From Magnetococcales bacterium (GTDB lineage: Bacteria; Pseudomonadota; Magnetococcia; Magnetococcales; JADFWU01): DNA of 64,000 nt. Shown piece by piece: positions 51,501 through 59,816 of this stretch; within the stretch, counting starts at the first letter, position 1, and each line of letters starts with the position of its first letter. The notes under the pieces are model-generated. The model was given only the letters and a program-made list of their open reading frames with translations. It did not search any database and was not told where the DNA came from. Location: positions 1-64,000 of the forward strand of contig JADFWU010000001.1 in NCBI GenBank assembly GCA_015234045.1, read 5' to 3'. A program made the translations under genes and the position numbers.

Positions 51501-51640
51501 GGGCGTGTTGACATTCGCCAGATTTCGGTTCCTGGCAAGGCAAATCCAACGAAAAAGCGGAGCGTACTTGTAGTACGTGAGCATTTTGAGGCGGATTTAA
51601 CGCCGCCAGGGGCCGAAAGATGGTGAATGTCAACAGGGCC
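51501..51640. mobile_element. MITE-like element, full copy B
   Basis: A second 140-base copy, two bases after copy A and in the same orientation, differing at only a few positions (ATTCGCCAG for ATTCACCAG; TTCCTGG for TTCTTGG). It ends GGGCCTAG. The near-identity suggests recent duplication or insertion into the end of copy A. The left-end change matches that of the deleted copy upstream of pgk. Confidence 0.88.
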
Positions 51641-51758
51641 TAGACAGATACAACAAAATGAAACTGTATTTGAACCTGTTTTGACGCATTGGTGAGGGCT
51701 TCTTTCGAGAAAGCAATTTGAAAAAACAGGTAATCAGGACACAAAGGAGACCATTTTT

Positions 51759-54566
51759 ATGAAAGCATGGCGACGGATAATTGATCCCATCTCCATTCGG
51801 GTCAAGCTGATGACACTGGTCGGCATTATTCTGATTTTGTCAGGTATTAATATCTGGCAAGGCATCATAATTCAAACACAGGCTGAACAGGTTCACATTC
51901 TTGGCGACAGCGGTGAGGCTACGGTCAAAATACAACAGGCGGCAACAGAGTTTGGTCGGCAGGTTCAAGAGTGGAAAAACACTCTGCTGCGCGGCTATAA
52001 AGCGGACAATCTGGATGAATTTAAATATTGGAAACGATTCTGGAAACGCAATGAAACGGTTCAATCTCATCTCAAGGCTGCACAGCCGTTTTTGAAGGAG
52101 TTGGGTGTTGATCCTGCATTGGGATCGGATCTGATCAAAGCCCACGCCGAGTTGGCACCGAATTATGATGCCGGGTTAAAGAAATATTATCGCCTGGGTG
52201 ATCCCAGTGGCATTTTTGCCACAGATAAAGGCGTTAAGGGCATGGACCGGCCTGCTGCCAAAGGTATGGACAGCCTTGTGAAAGCCGTATTGGACGCAAC
52301 GGCGGAAACGCGCAGTGCCGCGTTGGAACAGGCTGAACTCTTTACCAAAGTCGGCCAGATTGTCATGGTTTTCATTGTGCTGATTGCGGCTTTTTCAATC
52401 TTCATCTCCTTGCTGTTCTTCAACTCCATTAATGCTGTGATCGGTGATATTGAAGCTGTTGTTGACAAGATGAGCCGAGGTGATTTGACTTCACGGGTGT
52501 TTACGATTGGCAAAACCGGCTTTGCACGCATCGGTCGGAGTGTAAACAGTATGGCCGATCAGATTGAACACGTGATCAAAACGCTTTCGCTTCAGTCAGA
52601 AAGTGTTATGGCTATTGTTCTTGAACTGGTCACACTCAAGCAGTCGTTGATTGATGATGTAGAGAAGAATCACAGCTATGCCAAAAAGGTCGTTGGTGAG
52701 AATGATCTGCTGGACAAAGAGACACAACAACTCAGCGGAAACATTGATGCCGCAGTAAGTAATATCAATACGGTATCTGAAGCAGCAGATCTGCTTTCAA
52801 ATAATGTAAACGCGATTGCTGCGGCTTCTGAGCAGGCCAGCCAAAATGTAAATACCATGGCCTCAGCTGCGGAGCAGATGACCGGTAATATCTCTGAAGT
52901 GAATCACAGTCTGGACCGGGTTAATCTTTCTGTAAATACAGTGAACTCTGCCATTGATGTGATGAGCAGTTCTTTGCAGGAAGTGCGGCAACGGTGCCAG
53001 TTGGCGGATAAACGGTCAACAGCGGCGGATGCCAGTGCACAAGAGTCGCTGGAAGTAATGGATGCGTTGGCGGACTCAGCGGATGAGATTGGTAAAGTGG
53101 TTGGTGCCATCAAAACCATTGCTGATCAAACCAATATGCTGGCGTTGAACGCCTCTATTGAAGCGGCTGGTGCTGGTGAAGCGGGTAAAGGCTTTGCGGT
53201 TGTGGCCAATGAGGTTAAGGATCTGGCTCAACAGACCTCTGAAGCTACCAAGATGATTGAGGAAAAAGCCAACGAGATTCAGACCAAGAGTCGTGCAGCC
53301 GCTGAAGCCACACGCAATATTTCTGAGGTGATTGGTAAAATCTCTGAAACCAATAGTGAAATTACACATGCTGTAGATGAGCAGGGCGAGTCGATTCAGG
53401 AGATCGGACGCTCTATGAGCGATGTGACATTGGCGGCTGAAGAGGTGACGCGCAATGCTCAAGAGCTTGGTTTTGCTTCCAGTGAAGTAGCCAGAGCAGC
53501 TTTGGAAGCGGCTACGGGTACTGGCGAGATTGCCCGTTCAGCCAGTGAAGTGGCCAGAGGTGCCCAAGATGTTGCCAATGCCAGTAATGATGCTAAGGAA
53601 AAAGCCAATTCGGTGAAGCTTTCTTCTTCTGAGATCTTTACCGCATCGGTTGAAGTTCAGAAAATGATGTTGGAAATTATGGAATTGATCCACTTTTTGG
53701 GTGGTTCGATTGAATATTCCGGCATGTTGACTGAGGTTTTGGAAGAGACCAGTCATGCGTTGAAGGCAGCTGAAAAGGGTCTGATATTCGGCAAGCCGAA
53801 ATTTGATGTGTTGGCGGTCAAACAAGCCCATCTACAGTGGTTGGGTCGCTTGGAACAGGTCATTCGCGGTCGTTCACGACTGAAACCAGAAGAGGTGGCC
53901 AGTGGTCGTGATTGCGCCTTTGGAAAATGGTACTACGCGGATGGTTCGGATGTGTTTGGTTCCATGCCCTTGTTCCAGGATCTCGGTTCTACGCACTTGA
54001 AGGTTCATGAAACGGCACGTGAAGTGGTTTCTTTGGCAGGTGAAGGCAATACTGACGAAGCCATTGAACGAATGAATGGGTTTCATTCATTGCGTAAGAA
54101 GATGTTTGATCTTTTGGACCAGCTTTTTTTGGTCAATGTGGACCGTCAGGGAGAAAAAGATATCCTGGTTCCGTGGAGCGATGGCTTGTTGGTTGGTGTC
54201 AAACAGTTCGATGATGATCATAAGCGTTTGGTAGATATGATAAATGAACTGTATTCAGCCATTACCAAAGGTGTGGGGCGTGATGCGCTTGGCAAAATTT
54301 TGGATGAGTTGGTGGCTTATACGGCGGAACACTTCCAGCGCGAAGAGGAGCAGTTTGTCAAGCATAGATATCCAGATTACAAAGCCCATAAAAAGTTGCA
54401 TGAAGAGATGGTGGCAGCGGTTCTGGATTTTCAGAAGAAATTCCGGGCTGGTGATGCGGCCATTAATATGGAATTGCTTTCATTCTTGAAGGATTGGTTG
54501 GTTAATCACATCATGGGTATTGACAAGCAGTACACCGAATTTATGAATAGCAAGGGCGTGAAGTAG
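51759..54566 (+). CDS. Methyl-accepting chemotaxis protein with CZB and hemerythrin domains
   Basis: A 935-residue chemoreceptor. It has TM1 at about residues 17-37, a helical periplasmic four-helix-type domain, TM2 at about 203-226 ([20 protein letters not shown]) and a HAMP region. The signalling hairpin tip is [20 protein letters not shown] near residue 455. A CZB zinc-binding domain follows (QAHLQWLGR near 688, [11 protein letters not shown] near 713, HLKVHE). It ends with a hemerythrin domain ([19 protein letters not shown] near 804, HFQREEEQF near 858, [17 protein letters not shown]). The di-iron site should bind oxygen, so the receptor probably steers aerotaxis or redox taxis. Confidence 0.95.
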   Translation: MKAWRRIIDPISIRVKLMTLVGIILILSGINIWQGIIIQTQAEQVHILGDSGEATVKIQQAATEFGRQVQEWKNTLLRGYKADNLDEFKYWKRFWKRNETVQSHLKAAQPFLKELGVDPALGSDLIKAHAELAPNYDAGLKKYYRLGDPSGIFATDKGVKGMDRPAAKGMDSLVKAVLDATAETRSAALEQAELFTKVGQIVMVFIVLIAAFSIFISLLFFNSINAVIGDIEAVVDKMSRGDLTSRVFTIGKTGFARIGRSVNSMADQIEHVIKTLSLQSESVMAIVLELVTLKQSLIDDVEKNHSYAKKVVGENDLLDKETQQLSGNIDAAVSNINTVSEAADLLSNNVNAIAAASEQASQNVNTMASAAEQMTGNISEVNHSLDRVNLSVNTVNSAIDVMSSSLQEVRQRCQLADKRSTAADASAQESLEVMDALADSADEIGKVVGAIKTIADQTNMLALNASIEAAGAGEAGKGFAVVANEVKDLAQQTSEATKMIEEKANEIQTKSRAAAEATRNISEVIGKISETNSEITHAVDEQGESIQEIGRSMSDVTLAAEEVTRNAQELGFASSEVARAALEAATGTGEIARSASEVARGAQDVANASNDAKEKANSVKLSSSEIFTASVEVQKMMLEIMELIHFLGGSIEYSGMLTEVLEETSHALKAAEKGLIFGKPKFDVLAVKQAHLQWLGRLEQVIRGRSRLKPEEVASGRDCAFGKWYYADGSDVFGSMPLFQDLGSTHLKVHETAREVVSLAGEGNTDEAIERMNGFHSLRKKMFDLLDQLFLVNVDRQGEKDILVPWSDGLLVGVKQFDDDHKRLVDMINELYSAITKGVGRDALGKILDELVAYTAEHFQREEEQFVKHRYPDYKAHKKLHEEMVAAVLDFQKKFRAGDAAINMELLSFLKDWLVNHIMGIDKQYTEFMNSKGVK

Positions 54567-54692
54567 ACGCTGGATAAATGAAAAAAATCAAATCTGTTCT
54601 TGATTTAAAAAAGCGCAGACGCTTATAGTGAACTGGTCTACATGCCGATTGAATGACGTGGGATGGCATGTAGGGAAGCCAGGAGTGTAGCG

Positions 54693-54908
54693 ATGTCAGA
54701 ACCGATTGAGGGTACGGTCAAATGGTTTCGGGCAGATAAAGGCTATGGCTTTATCTCGCCGGAGGAGGGTGGACGAGATGTGTTTGTCCACTTTTCATCT
54801 CTTCAATTGCCGGGTTTTAAGACCTTGGTTCAGGGCCAGAAGGTGGTATTCGAAGTATTGGAAACCACCAAAGGGCTGCAAGCCCAGAATGTTACGTTAA
54901 AGGAGTAG
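54693..54908 (+). CDS. Cold-shock domain protein
   Basis: A 71-residue nucleic-acid-binding beta barrel with both RNA-binding motifs: [20 protein letters not shown] and [10 protein letters not shown]. It is an RNA chaperone of the CspA family. The ATG at 54693 follows AGGAG; the track start is 10 codons earlier. It lies 13 bases before the acetyltransferase gene. Confidence 0.96.
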   Translation: MSEPIEGTVKWFRADKGYGFISPEEGGRDVFVHFSSLQLPGFKTLVQGQKVVFEVLETTKGLQAQNVTLKE

Positions 54909-54921
54909 TCAGTACCTCGGT

Positions 54922-56043
54922 ATGCAAAGGGATTTCTCTGAGAAAGGCTTTTTTCGCCAGGCTTTCCATGGTGTGACCCTGGCGGTTGCCCTGTATCGGG
55001 ATGTTAACCTGGACCGAGCGACCAGTGACGCATTGCTTAACGTGATCAGTGATCTGACTGATCATGGTGCCCGAGTCATCCTTTTTTTTGAGGATGAACC
55101 TCTTGGTTCACGCCTTAAACCGCTGTTGCATGCCCAATCCAAGCCATCTCTGTGGCTTTCTGTGGGCGATTCCGAGTTAAATCATGATGGTGAACGTCTA
55201 CTATTGCACAGTGTGTGGAGTAGTTCGGCGGCTGTTGTGGCTGTGCCATTGCGGTGTGCGAGCGCTGAGATGTTTTCTGAGCGTTTGGTTCGTATTACCA
55301 CGGGATTACGCTTTCCACGTCTGGTTATGGTGGATGAGTTGGGCGGGCTGAGAAGTGGTGATGGATCGGTAATCAGTTTTCTCAATCCTGTTGGGTTGGA
55401 GGCGTTGATTCATGGTGGTGACAGTAAGGATAGTCGAATAGGATTGATGCGTTCTGTAAGTATGTTACTTGCGGGTGGCGTTCCCATGGTAAGTCTGTGT
55501 AAGCTGGCTGATCTGGATGAAGAGTTGTTCACCTATGCGGGACGCGGTACTTTCTTTTCGCAACACCATTACTGCCTTGTTCGGCGGTTGAATTGGTCTG
55601 ATTTTCCAGAAGTTGAATCCACGATCCGCCGTGGTGAGCGGGAAGGGTTTCTTCTGCCAAGAAAAGATGAACAGCTGTTGGATGTGTTGATGAGTGGTTA
55701 TGGCGCTTTTTTCGCTAATAATCATTTGGCTGGTGTGGCTGGTCTGCTCACTGCTCCCTATGAAAATACCAAAGCGGGCGAAGTGGTCTCTCTCTATACC
55801 CTGACCCGGTTTAAAGGGCGTGGTATTGGTGGTCGTCTGTTGGCCAAAATGAAAACCGATGGTCAGAAACGCGGATTACGTTTTTTGTTTGCCTGTACCG
55901 CCAATGCGCGGGTTGTCTCCTTTTTTCAACGTCATGGTTATCAAACCGTTTCGTCTGATCAGATCCCGGATGCCAAGTGGGCATCGTATGATCCGGCTCG
56001 GCGTTCTTTGGTCACCTGTTTACGTCTGTCTCTGGAAGGGTAG
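54922..56043 (+). CDS. argA: N-acetylglutamate synthase-like protein (degenerate kinase + GNAT)
   Basis: The 373-residue protein has an N-terminal region related to the amino-acid-kinase fold (RVILFFEDEPLG, ELFTYAGRGTFFSQ) and a C-terminal GNAT acetyltransferase domain (VVSLYTLTRFKGRGIGGRLL, then FACTANARVVSFFQRHGY). That layout is of ArgA, the first enzyme of arginine synthesis. The kinase half is weakly conserved, as is normal for ArgA. It could instead acetylate another amino acid. Confidence 0.8.
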   Translation: MQRDFSEKGFFRQAFHGVTLAVALYRDVNLDRATSDALLNVISDLTDHGARVILFFEDEPLGSRLKPLLHAQSKPSLWLSVGDSELNHDGERLLLHSVWSSSAAVVAVPLRCASAEMFSERLVRITTGLRFPRLVMVDELGGLRSGDGSVISFLNPVGLEALIHGGDSKDSRIGLMRSVSMLLAGGVPMVSLCKLADLDEELFTYAGRGTFFSQHHYCLVRRLNWSDFPEVESTIRRGEREGFLLPRKDEQLLDVLMSGYGAFFANNHLAGVAGLLTAPYENTKAGEVVSLYTLTRFKGRGIGGRLLAKMKTDGQKRGLRFLFACTANARVVSFFQRHGYQTVSSDQIPDAKWASYDPARRSLVTCLRLSLEG

Positions 56044-56047
56044 TGTA

Positions 56048-57136
56048 TTGGAACATGTGATTGTTATCGGTGCGGGTGTCATGGGTTGTGCGTGTGCAAT
56101 GCGTTTGTTGCAGGCGGGCTTGAAAGTGACCTTGTTGGAACGATCATTACCCGGTGCTGAGTCTTCAGCCGCTGCGGCGGGTATTCTTGGTGCTCAGTCT
56201 GAAGTATCCGATGCTGGACCGTTCTTTGAACTTTGTTTGGAGAGTCGGAGCCGTTTCCGAGAATTTGCGAAAGAGTTGGAAGAGATTTCTGATATTCATG
56301 TGGGCTATGAGGATTCCGGTGTTCTGGAAGTGGCACTAGATCCTGCTGAAGGACGTTTGGCTGTTGGCCGGGCTGAATGGATGTTAGATCGTGGTTTGAA
56401 TGTTGATGTGCTGGATCGGGAAGAGGCGCGGAAAATCGAGCCTGCACTCACTGAACAGATGGTGGGTGCCAACTTCTATCCTGATGATCATCAGGTAGAT
56501 TCTGTCGGATTAGCGCGTGCTTTGGCGGCATCGGCTGCGCGATTGGGTGCTGATTTTCGCACTGGTGCGCGGGTTTCTGGTGTTTCTGTCGAGAATGGAC
56601 AAGTAACTGGTGTTATCACCGAACAGGGTGTGCTGAATTCGGACCGCGTGGTTGTGGCTGGCGGTGCCTGGAGTACGCGCTTGACTGGTTTGCCACCATT
56701 AAGAACGTCTATTCGTCCCATGGCTGGACAGATCATCCAAGTAGAAACACGTCCACCGATATTTCGCCATGTAGTCTATGGCTATAGCGGTTATGTCGTA
56801 CCACGTGCGGATGGTCGGGTGTTGATGGGTTCAACCCTGGAGGATCGCGGCTTTGATAAAGCGGTCACCACTGCTGGATTAAATAGAATCACCGGTATGG
56901 CGTTGCGTATGGTCCCTGGGCTGGAAAATGCACGGCTGATGGATACCTGGTCCGGCCTGAGACCGGCCAACGAAGATGGTTTTCCATTGCTCGGTGAGGC
57001 TTCAGTACAAGGGCTTTATTTTGCCACTGGCCACTATCGCAACGGGATTCTATTGACCACAATCACAGCCGATGTAATCCGTGATCTAGTGGTGCATGGT
57101 AAGACAGAGGTAGATGTTGAGGCGTTCAAACCATGA
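56048..57136 (+). CDS. thiO: FAD-dependent glycine/D-amino-acid oxidase, ThiO-like
   Basis: The 362-residue protein has the FAD motif VIVIGAGVMGCACAMRLLQA at its start, then VTLLERSLPGAESSAAAAGI. The C-terminal RADGRVLMGSTLEDRGFD, GLRPANEDGFPLLGE and FATGHYRNGILLTTITAD are typical of ThiO, which oxidises glycine to iminoacetate for the thiazole of thiamine. The likely start is a TTG at 56048 behind GGAAGGG, five bases after the previous stop; the track start lies inside argA. No thiS/thiG is adjacent. Confidence 0.88.
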   Translation: MEHVIVIGAGVMGCACAMRLLQAGLKVTLLERSLPGAESSAAAAGILGAQSEVSDAGPFFELCLESRSRFREFAKELEEISDIHVGYEDSGVLEVALDPAEGRLAVGRAEWMLDRGLNVDVLDREEARKIEPALTEQMVGANFYPDDHQVDSVGLARALAASAARLGADFRTGARVSGVSVENGQVTGVITEQGVLNSDRVVVAGGAWSTRLTGLPPLRTSIRPMAGQIIQVETRPPIFRHVVYGYSGYVVPRADGRVLMGSTLEDRGFDKAVTTAGLNRITGMALRMVPGLENARLMDTWSGLRPANEDGFPLLGEASVQGLYFATGHYRNGILLTTITADVIRDLVVHGKTEVDVEAFKP

Positions 57137-57456
57137 CCGAAATTGATTCCCTTCTGATATACGCCGACCCAGACCAAATGGCCGCCGAACGCAGCAAAGC
57201 CAAACAGATGAAGCGCTCCGCCTGGTGGAAAAACAAGATTGGCCAGGGCAAATGCTTCTACTGCAACAAGCGATTCCATCCCCGCGAATTGACCATGGAT
57301 CATGAAACACCACTGGTGCGTGGTGGTCGTTCTACCCGTGGTAATTTGGTTCCGGCGTGTAAGCCTTGTAATCAGGATAAGATGAATCTACCGCCTGGAG
57401 AGTGGAAAGCGCGTATTGAGGCGTTTGAAAAGGCTCAGAATGGGTGGGGTGTTTGA
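57133..57456 (+). CDS. HNH endonuclease domain protein
   Basis: The 107-residue protein has the zinc-type HNH fold: GKCFYCNKRFHPRELTMDHE near residues 38-57, GGRSTRGNLVPACKPCNQDK, then the lysine-rich end of the motif. It overlaps the thiO stop as ATGA, so it is co-translated with it. Stand-alone HNH proteins of this length can be housekeeping nucleases or phage remnants; no substrate is known. Confidence 0.88.
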   Translation: MTEIDSLLIYADPDQMAAERSKAKQMKRSAWWKNKIGQGKCFYCNKRFHPRELTMDHETPLVRGGRSTRGNLVPACKPCNQDKMNLPPGEWKARIEAFEKAQNGWGV

Positions 57457-57459
57457 TTA

Positions 57460-57882
57460 TTAATTATTTTTCGAGTGCCAAGGGTTGATGATTTTGATAG
57501 TCAATCCCTGAAAATCCTTGGTATTTCTTGTTACTATCCTCATGTCAAAGTGAAGTGCTGTAGCTGCTAACAAGCTATCAATAGCAGGCAGTGTTCGACC
57601 TGCATCTGCCAACAACTCACCCCAACGATCAGCAACATCCTTGTCCACAGCGACGACCCGTTCTCCAAACCATTCGGATAATTCATGGGATAGCCAGTTT
57701 TCTAAACGATCCCTTTTTGACGATGGTTCAAGCTTGTTGATACCTTTCCGAAGTTCGCCAAGAGTCAGAACACTGATAAATAAGGACTCCTGTGGCACGC
57801 TCTGAACCCAGTCAATAACGCCTTCATTTGGCTTTGCTCGTGCCAGTTCAGAGATGATATTGGTATCTATGAGGTATTTCAT
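57460..57882 (-). CDS. vapC: VapC-type PIN-domain toxin
   Basis: PIN-domain ribonuclease toxin. The 140-residue protein starts MKYLIDTNIISELARAKPNE and has the acidic residues of the active site in DTN, TLGELRKG, LPAIDSLLAATAL and RNTKDF. Its ATG overlaps the stop of the antitoxin gene by four bases, the usual antitoxin-first order. Convergent with the HNH gene, three bases apart. Confidence 0.93.
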   Translation of the reverse strand: MKYLIDTNIISELARAKPNEGVIDWVQSVPQESLFISVLTLGELRKGINKLEPSSKRDRLENWLSHELSEWFGERVVAVDKDVADRWGELLADAGRTLPAIDSLLAATALHFDMRIVTRNTKDFQGLTIKIINPWHSKNN

Positions 57883-58130
57883 AGTTCAATATCTGCTCTG
57901 GAGCTTGATTTATCTCTGGTTAGGTCCAATTCAACATCCGCAAGAGGAGAGTTTCTAATAAAATCAGTCAATAAAGGCTTTGGTTTAACCATTTTATCAA
58001 AGGCCTCTTTTGACAGTAGAACCGCCTCCGCTTTACCACGCACAGTGATGACTTGTGGCCCATGAGATGCCGCCTGTTTGACCACTTCACTGAAACGCGC
58101 TTTTGCTGTCTGAAGTTGCCATGTGTCCAT
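57879..58130 (-). CDS. Phd/YefM-type antitoxin
   Basis: The 83-residue protein begins MDTWQLQTAKARFSEVVKQA, then GPQVITVRGKAEAVLLSKEA, the DNA-binding dimer fold of Phd/YefM antitoxins that autorepress their promoter. The C-terminal tail (ADVELDLTRDKSSSRAD) is the disordered part that wraps the toxin. It pairs with the PIN toxin downstream. Confidence 0.92.
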   Translation of the reverse strand: MDTWQLQTAKARFSEVVKQAASHGPQVITVRGKAEAVLLSKEAFDKMVKPKPLLTDFIRNSPLADVELDLTRDKSSSRADIEL

Positions 58131-58166
58131 GTTTGCATCCTATCTAATCAGACTAGTCATTTTGCA

Positions 58167-58280
58167 GGTCCAGTTTTACATTTTTTTATCAAAATTGCAA
58201 TTAAATCTATGTGGTTAGAAGTTACTTTAGCGTGGGGATATTTTTTAGGACTTTTTTAAGAGTGGGCTGATAACTGGACC
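58167..58280. repeat. Distant inverted repeat upstream of the toxin-antitoxin pair
   Basis: GGTCCAGTT (58167-58175) recurs inverted as AACTGGACC (58272-58280), about 96 bases apart. The remaining 58281-58460 stretch holds no supported gene; it contains an imperfect GC-rich hairpin (GCTGCCC...GGCGCAGC) near 58398-58430. This may be a relic of an element that brought in the toxin-antitoxin pair. Confidence 0.35.
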
Positions 58281-58465
58281 AATCAGGTTCTAAGACAGGC
58301 ACTTAGATAGCCAATCCGGCCCATGTATTTCTCGTTTCCGTCCTTTGGACAAAAAATGCTACGGATGCTTACGCGCCTGATTTAGTTTAAATTTGGGCGC
58401 TGCCCAAACCCGGCAAAGGCGGCGCAGCCTCCTTTGCAATCCAACCAGTTTTAGTTACTCTTTCC

Positions 58466-58502
58466 AAAAAAAAACGGCGAACCTTTTGGGTTCGCCGTTT
58501 TT
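58466..58502. terminator. Terminator downstream of the 125-residue protein gene
   Basis: AACGGCGAACC and GGTTCGCCGTT form a perfect 11-pair stem around a five-base loop, with A and T runs on both sides. It lies about 70 bases beyond the leftward gene at 58573. Confidence 0.92.
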
Positions 58503-58572
58503 ACTTTGACCCAATCTGTCACAATTGAGCCGGGATGTTCAGGGAAACGCTCAAGCGGTGGCGACAACCGTG

Positions 58573-58950
58573 TCAAACGTGAAGATCAATAGGTTTGTAA
58601 CCCTTCGGAGAGTCCTGATCAGCAGTTCGCCGGGAAGCCACATTGAGAAGAAACGAAGAGGTTTCTTCCTGGGTTTTCTTAGCCCGATTCTTGACATCCT
58701 TGCGAAGTGCCTCTCGGGAAGCATTCCGAGACTTGTCATCGAGACCGCGTCGCCGCGTCTCTTCACGAGTCGGATTTTCCGCTCTGGCATGGGAAGCGCC
58801 GTCACCCGCTTGTGCGTTCCGAACACTCTGCTCAACCAATCTTTCAGCATTTTGCGTACGAATATCCTGCGCAGCCTTGGATTGATTGGCTTGGTCCTGA
58901 ACGACATTTGTGACACCAAACGATGGTGTCGCTGGGAGTGCGTTAATCAT
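58573..58950 (-). CDS. Small charged protein with sigma-28-like promoter
   Basis: Not recognised. The 125-residue product has no signal peptide, membrane segment or cysteine. It is rich in Ala, Arg, Gln and Asp and predicted helical and largely disordered (SHARAENPTREETRRRGLDD). It has an excellent ribosome-binding site (GGAGGTGAATT before the ATG). A sigma-28-like promoter lies 38 bases upstream, which would tie it to the flagellar late genes. Competing ORFs on both strands lack such signals. Confidence 0.75.
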   Translation of the reverse strand: MINALPATPSFGVTNVVQDQANQSKAAQDIRTQNAERLVEQSVRNAQAGDGASHARAENPTREETRRRGLDDKSRNASREALRKDVKNRAKKTQEETSSFLLNVASRRTADQDSPKGYKPIDLHV

Positions 58951-58987
58951 AATTCACCTCCACCACTTACACTTTTCCCTATCTCTC

Positions 58988-59014
58988 TTATCGGTTGCAC
59001 CGCTTAATACTTAA
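58988..59014 (-). promoter_or_regulatory. Sigma-28 (FliA)-like promoter
   Basis: Reading the minus strand, TTAA-N15-ACCGATAA matches the TAAA-N15-GCCGATAA consensus at 10 of 12 defined positions with exact spacing. The predicted start site is about 30 bases ahead of the gene's ATG. FlgM, its expected regulator, is encoded in this window. Confidence 0.65.
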
Positions 59015-59140
59015 CACTTTTTTTAATTATTTTTCAAATGCGGCTGTTATTCGCTGGATCAGACTGATAACATACGAAAAAATAATAACATTTTTGGGGC
59101 ACTCTTTCCCGAAAAATTGCACATACAACAGGAAATAATC

Positions 59141-59797
59141 ATGACCCTGGCACTTTTTGATTTGGATAATACCTTGCTGGAAGGCGACAGTGACTATCTC
59201 TGGGGACGGTTCCTGATCGAACACGGTATCGTTGACGAGGCATCTCATGAAGCACAAAATCAGCGCTTTTTTGATGACTATAAAAAAGGTTGCCTTGATA
59301 TCCATGCCTATATCGCCTTTGTCGCAGGTATCCTGTCACAATACGATATGGAGACTCTGACAGCGTGGCGCACACAATTTGTTGCCGAAAAAATTAAGCC
59401 AATCATGCGACCCGCTGCAACCGCTTTGGTTGATAAACATACGCAACAAGGCCATACCTGTATAATCATCACTGCTACCAATAGCTTTGTCACAGCACCA
59501 ATTGCCCAGGCGTTTGGTGTAAAACATCTTTTGGGAACAGATATCGCCATGGATGGTACACGTTTCTCCACAACAATTGATGGTACACCCTGTTTTCATG
59601 AAGGTAAGGTGACCAGAATCAACGCATGGATAGAAGAGAAACAAGCCAGTTTGACAGGCGCGTGGTTCTATAGCGACTCTCACAATGATCTACCGTTGAT
59701 GAAGCGGGTTTCCAATCCCGTTGCCGTAGACCCTGATGAAATCCTGCTTCAAGAGGCCAAGGATCGTGAATGGCCTGTTATTACGTTGAAATCATAA
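59141..59797 (+). CDS. HAD-superfamily subclass IB phosphatase (SerB-like)
   Basis: The 218-residue protein starts MTLALFDLDNTLLEGDSDYL with the DxD nucleophile motif (DLDNT). It has the TATNSFV motif II (IIITATNSF), the lysine region FHEGKVTRI, and the acidic pair YSDSHNDLPLMKRV. This profile fits the HAD-IB group that contains phosphoserine and related phosphatases; the substrate is not certain. The ATG at 59141 is chosen over the track's TTG eight codons earlier. Confidence 0.92.
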   Translation: MTLALFDLDNTLLEGDSDYLWGRFLIEHGIVDEASHEAQNQRFFDDYKKGCLDIHAYIAFVAGILSQYDMETLTAWRTQFVAEKIKPIMRPAATALVDKHTQQGHTCIIITATNSFVTAPIAQAFGVKHLLGTDIAMDGTRFSTTIDGTPCFHEGKVTRINAWIEEKQASLTGAWFYSDSHNDLPLMKRVSNPVAVDPDEILLQEAKDREWPVITLKS

Positions 59798-59816
59798 ATA
59801 AAATGAGGCAGTGGTT

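Noticed and set aside
51336-51633. Two overlapping minus-strand ORFs with repeated peptides
   Set aside because: They are translations of the tandem MITE copies; repetition reflects DNA duplication, not a protein family.
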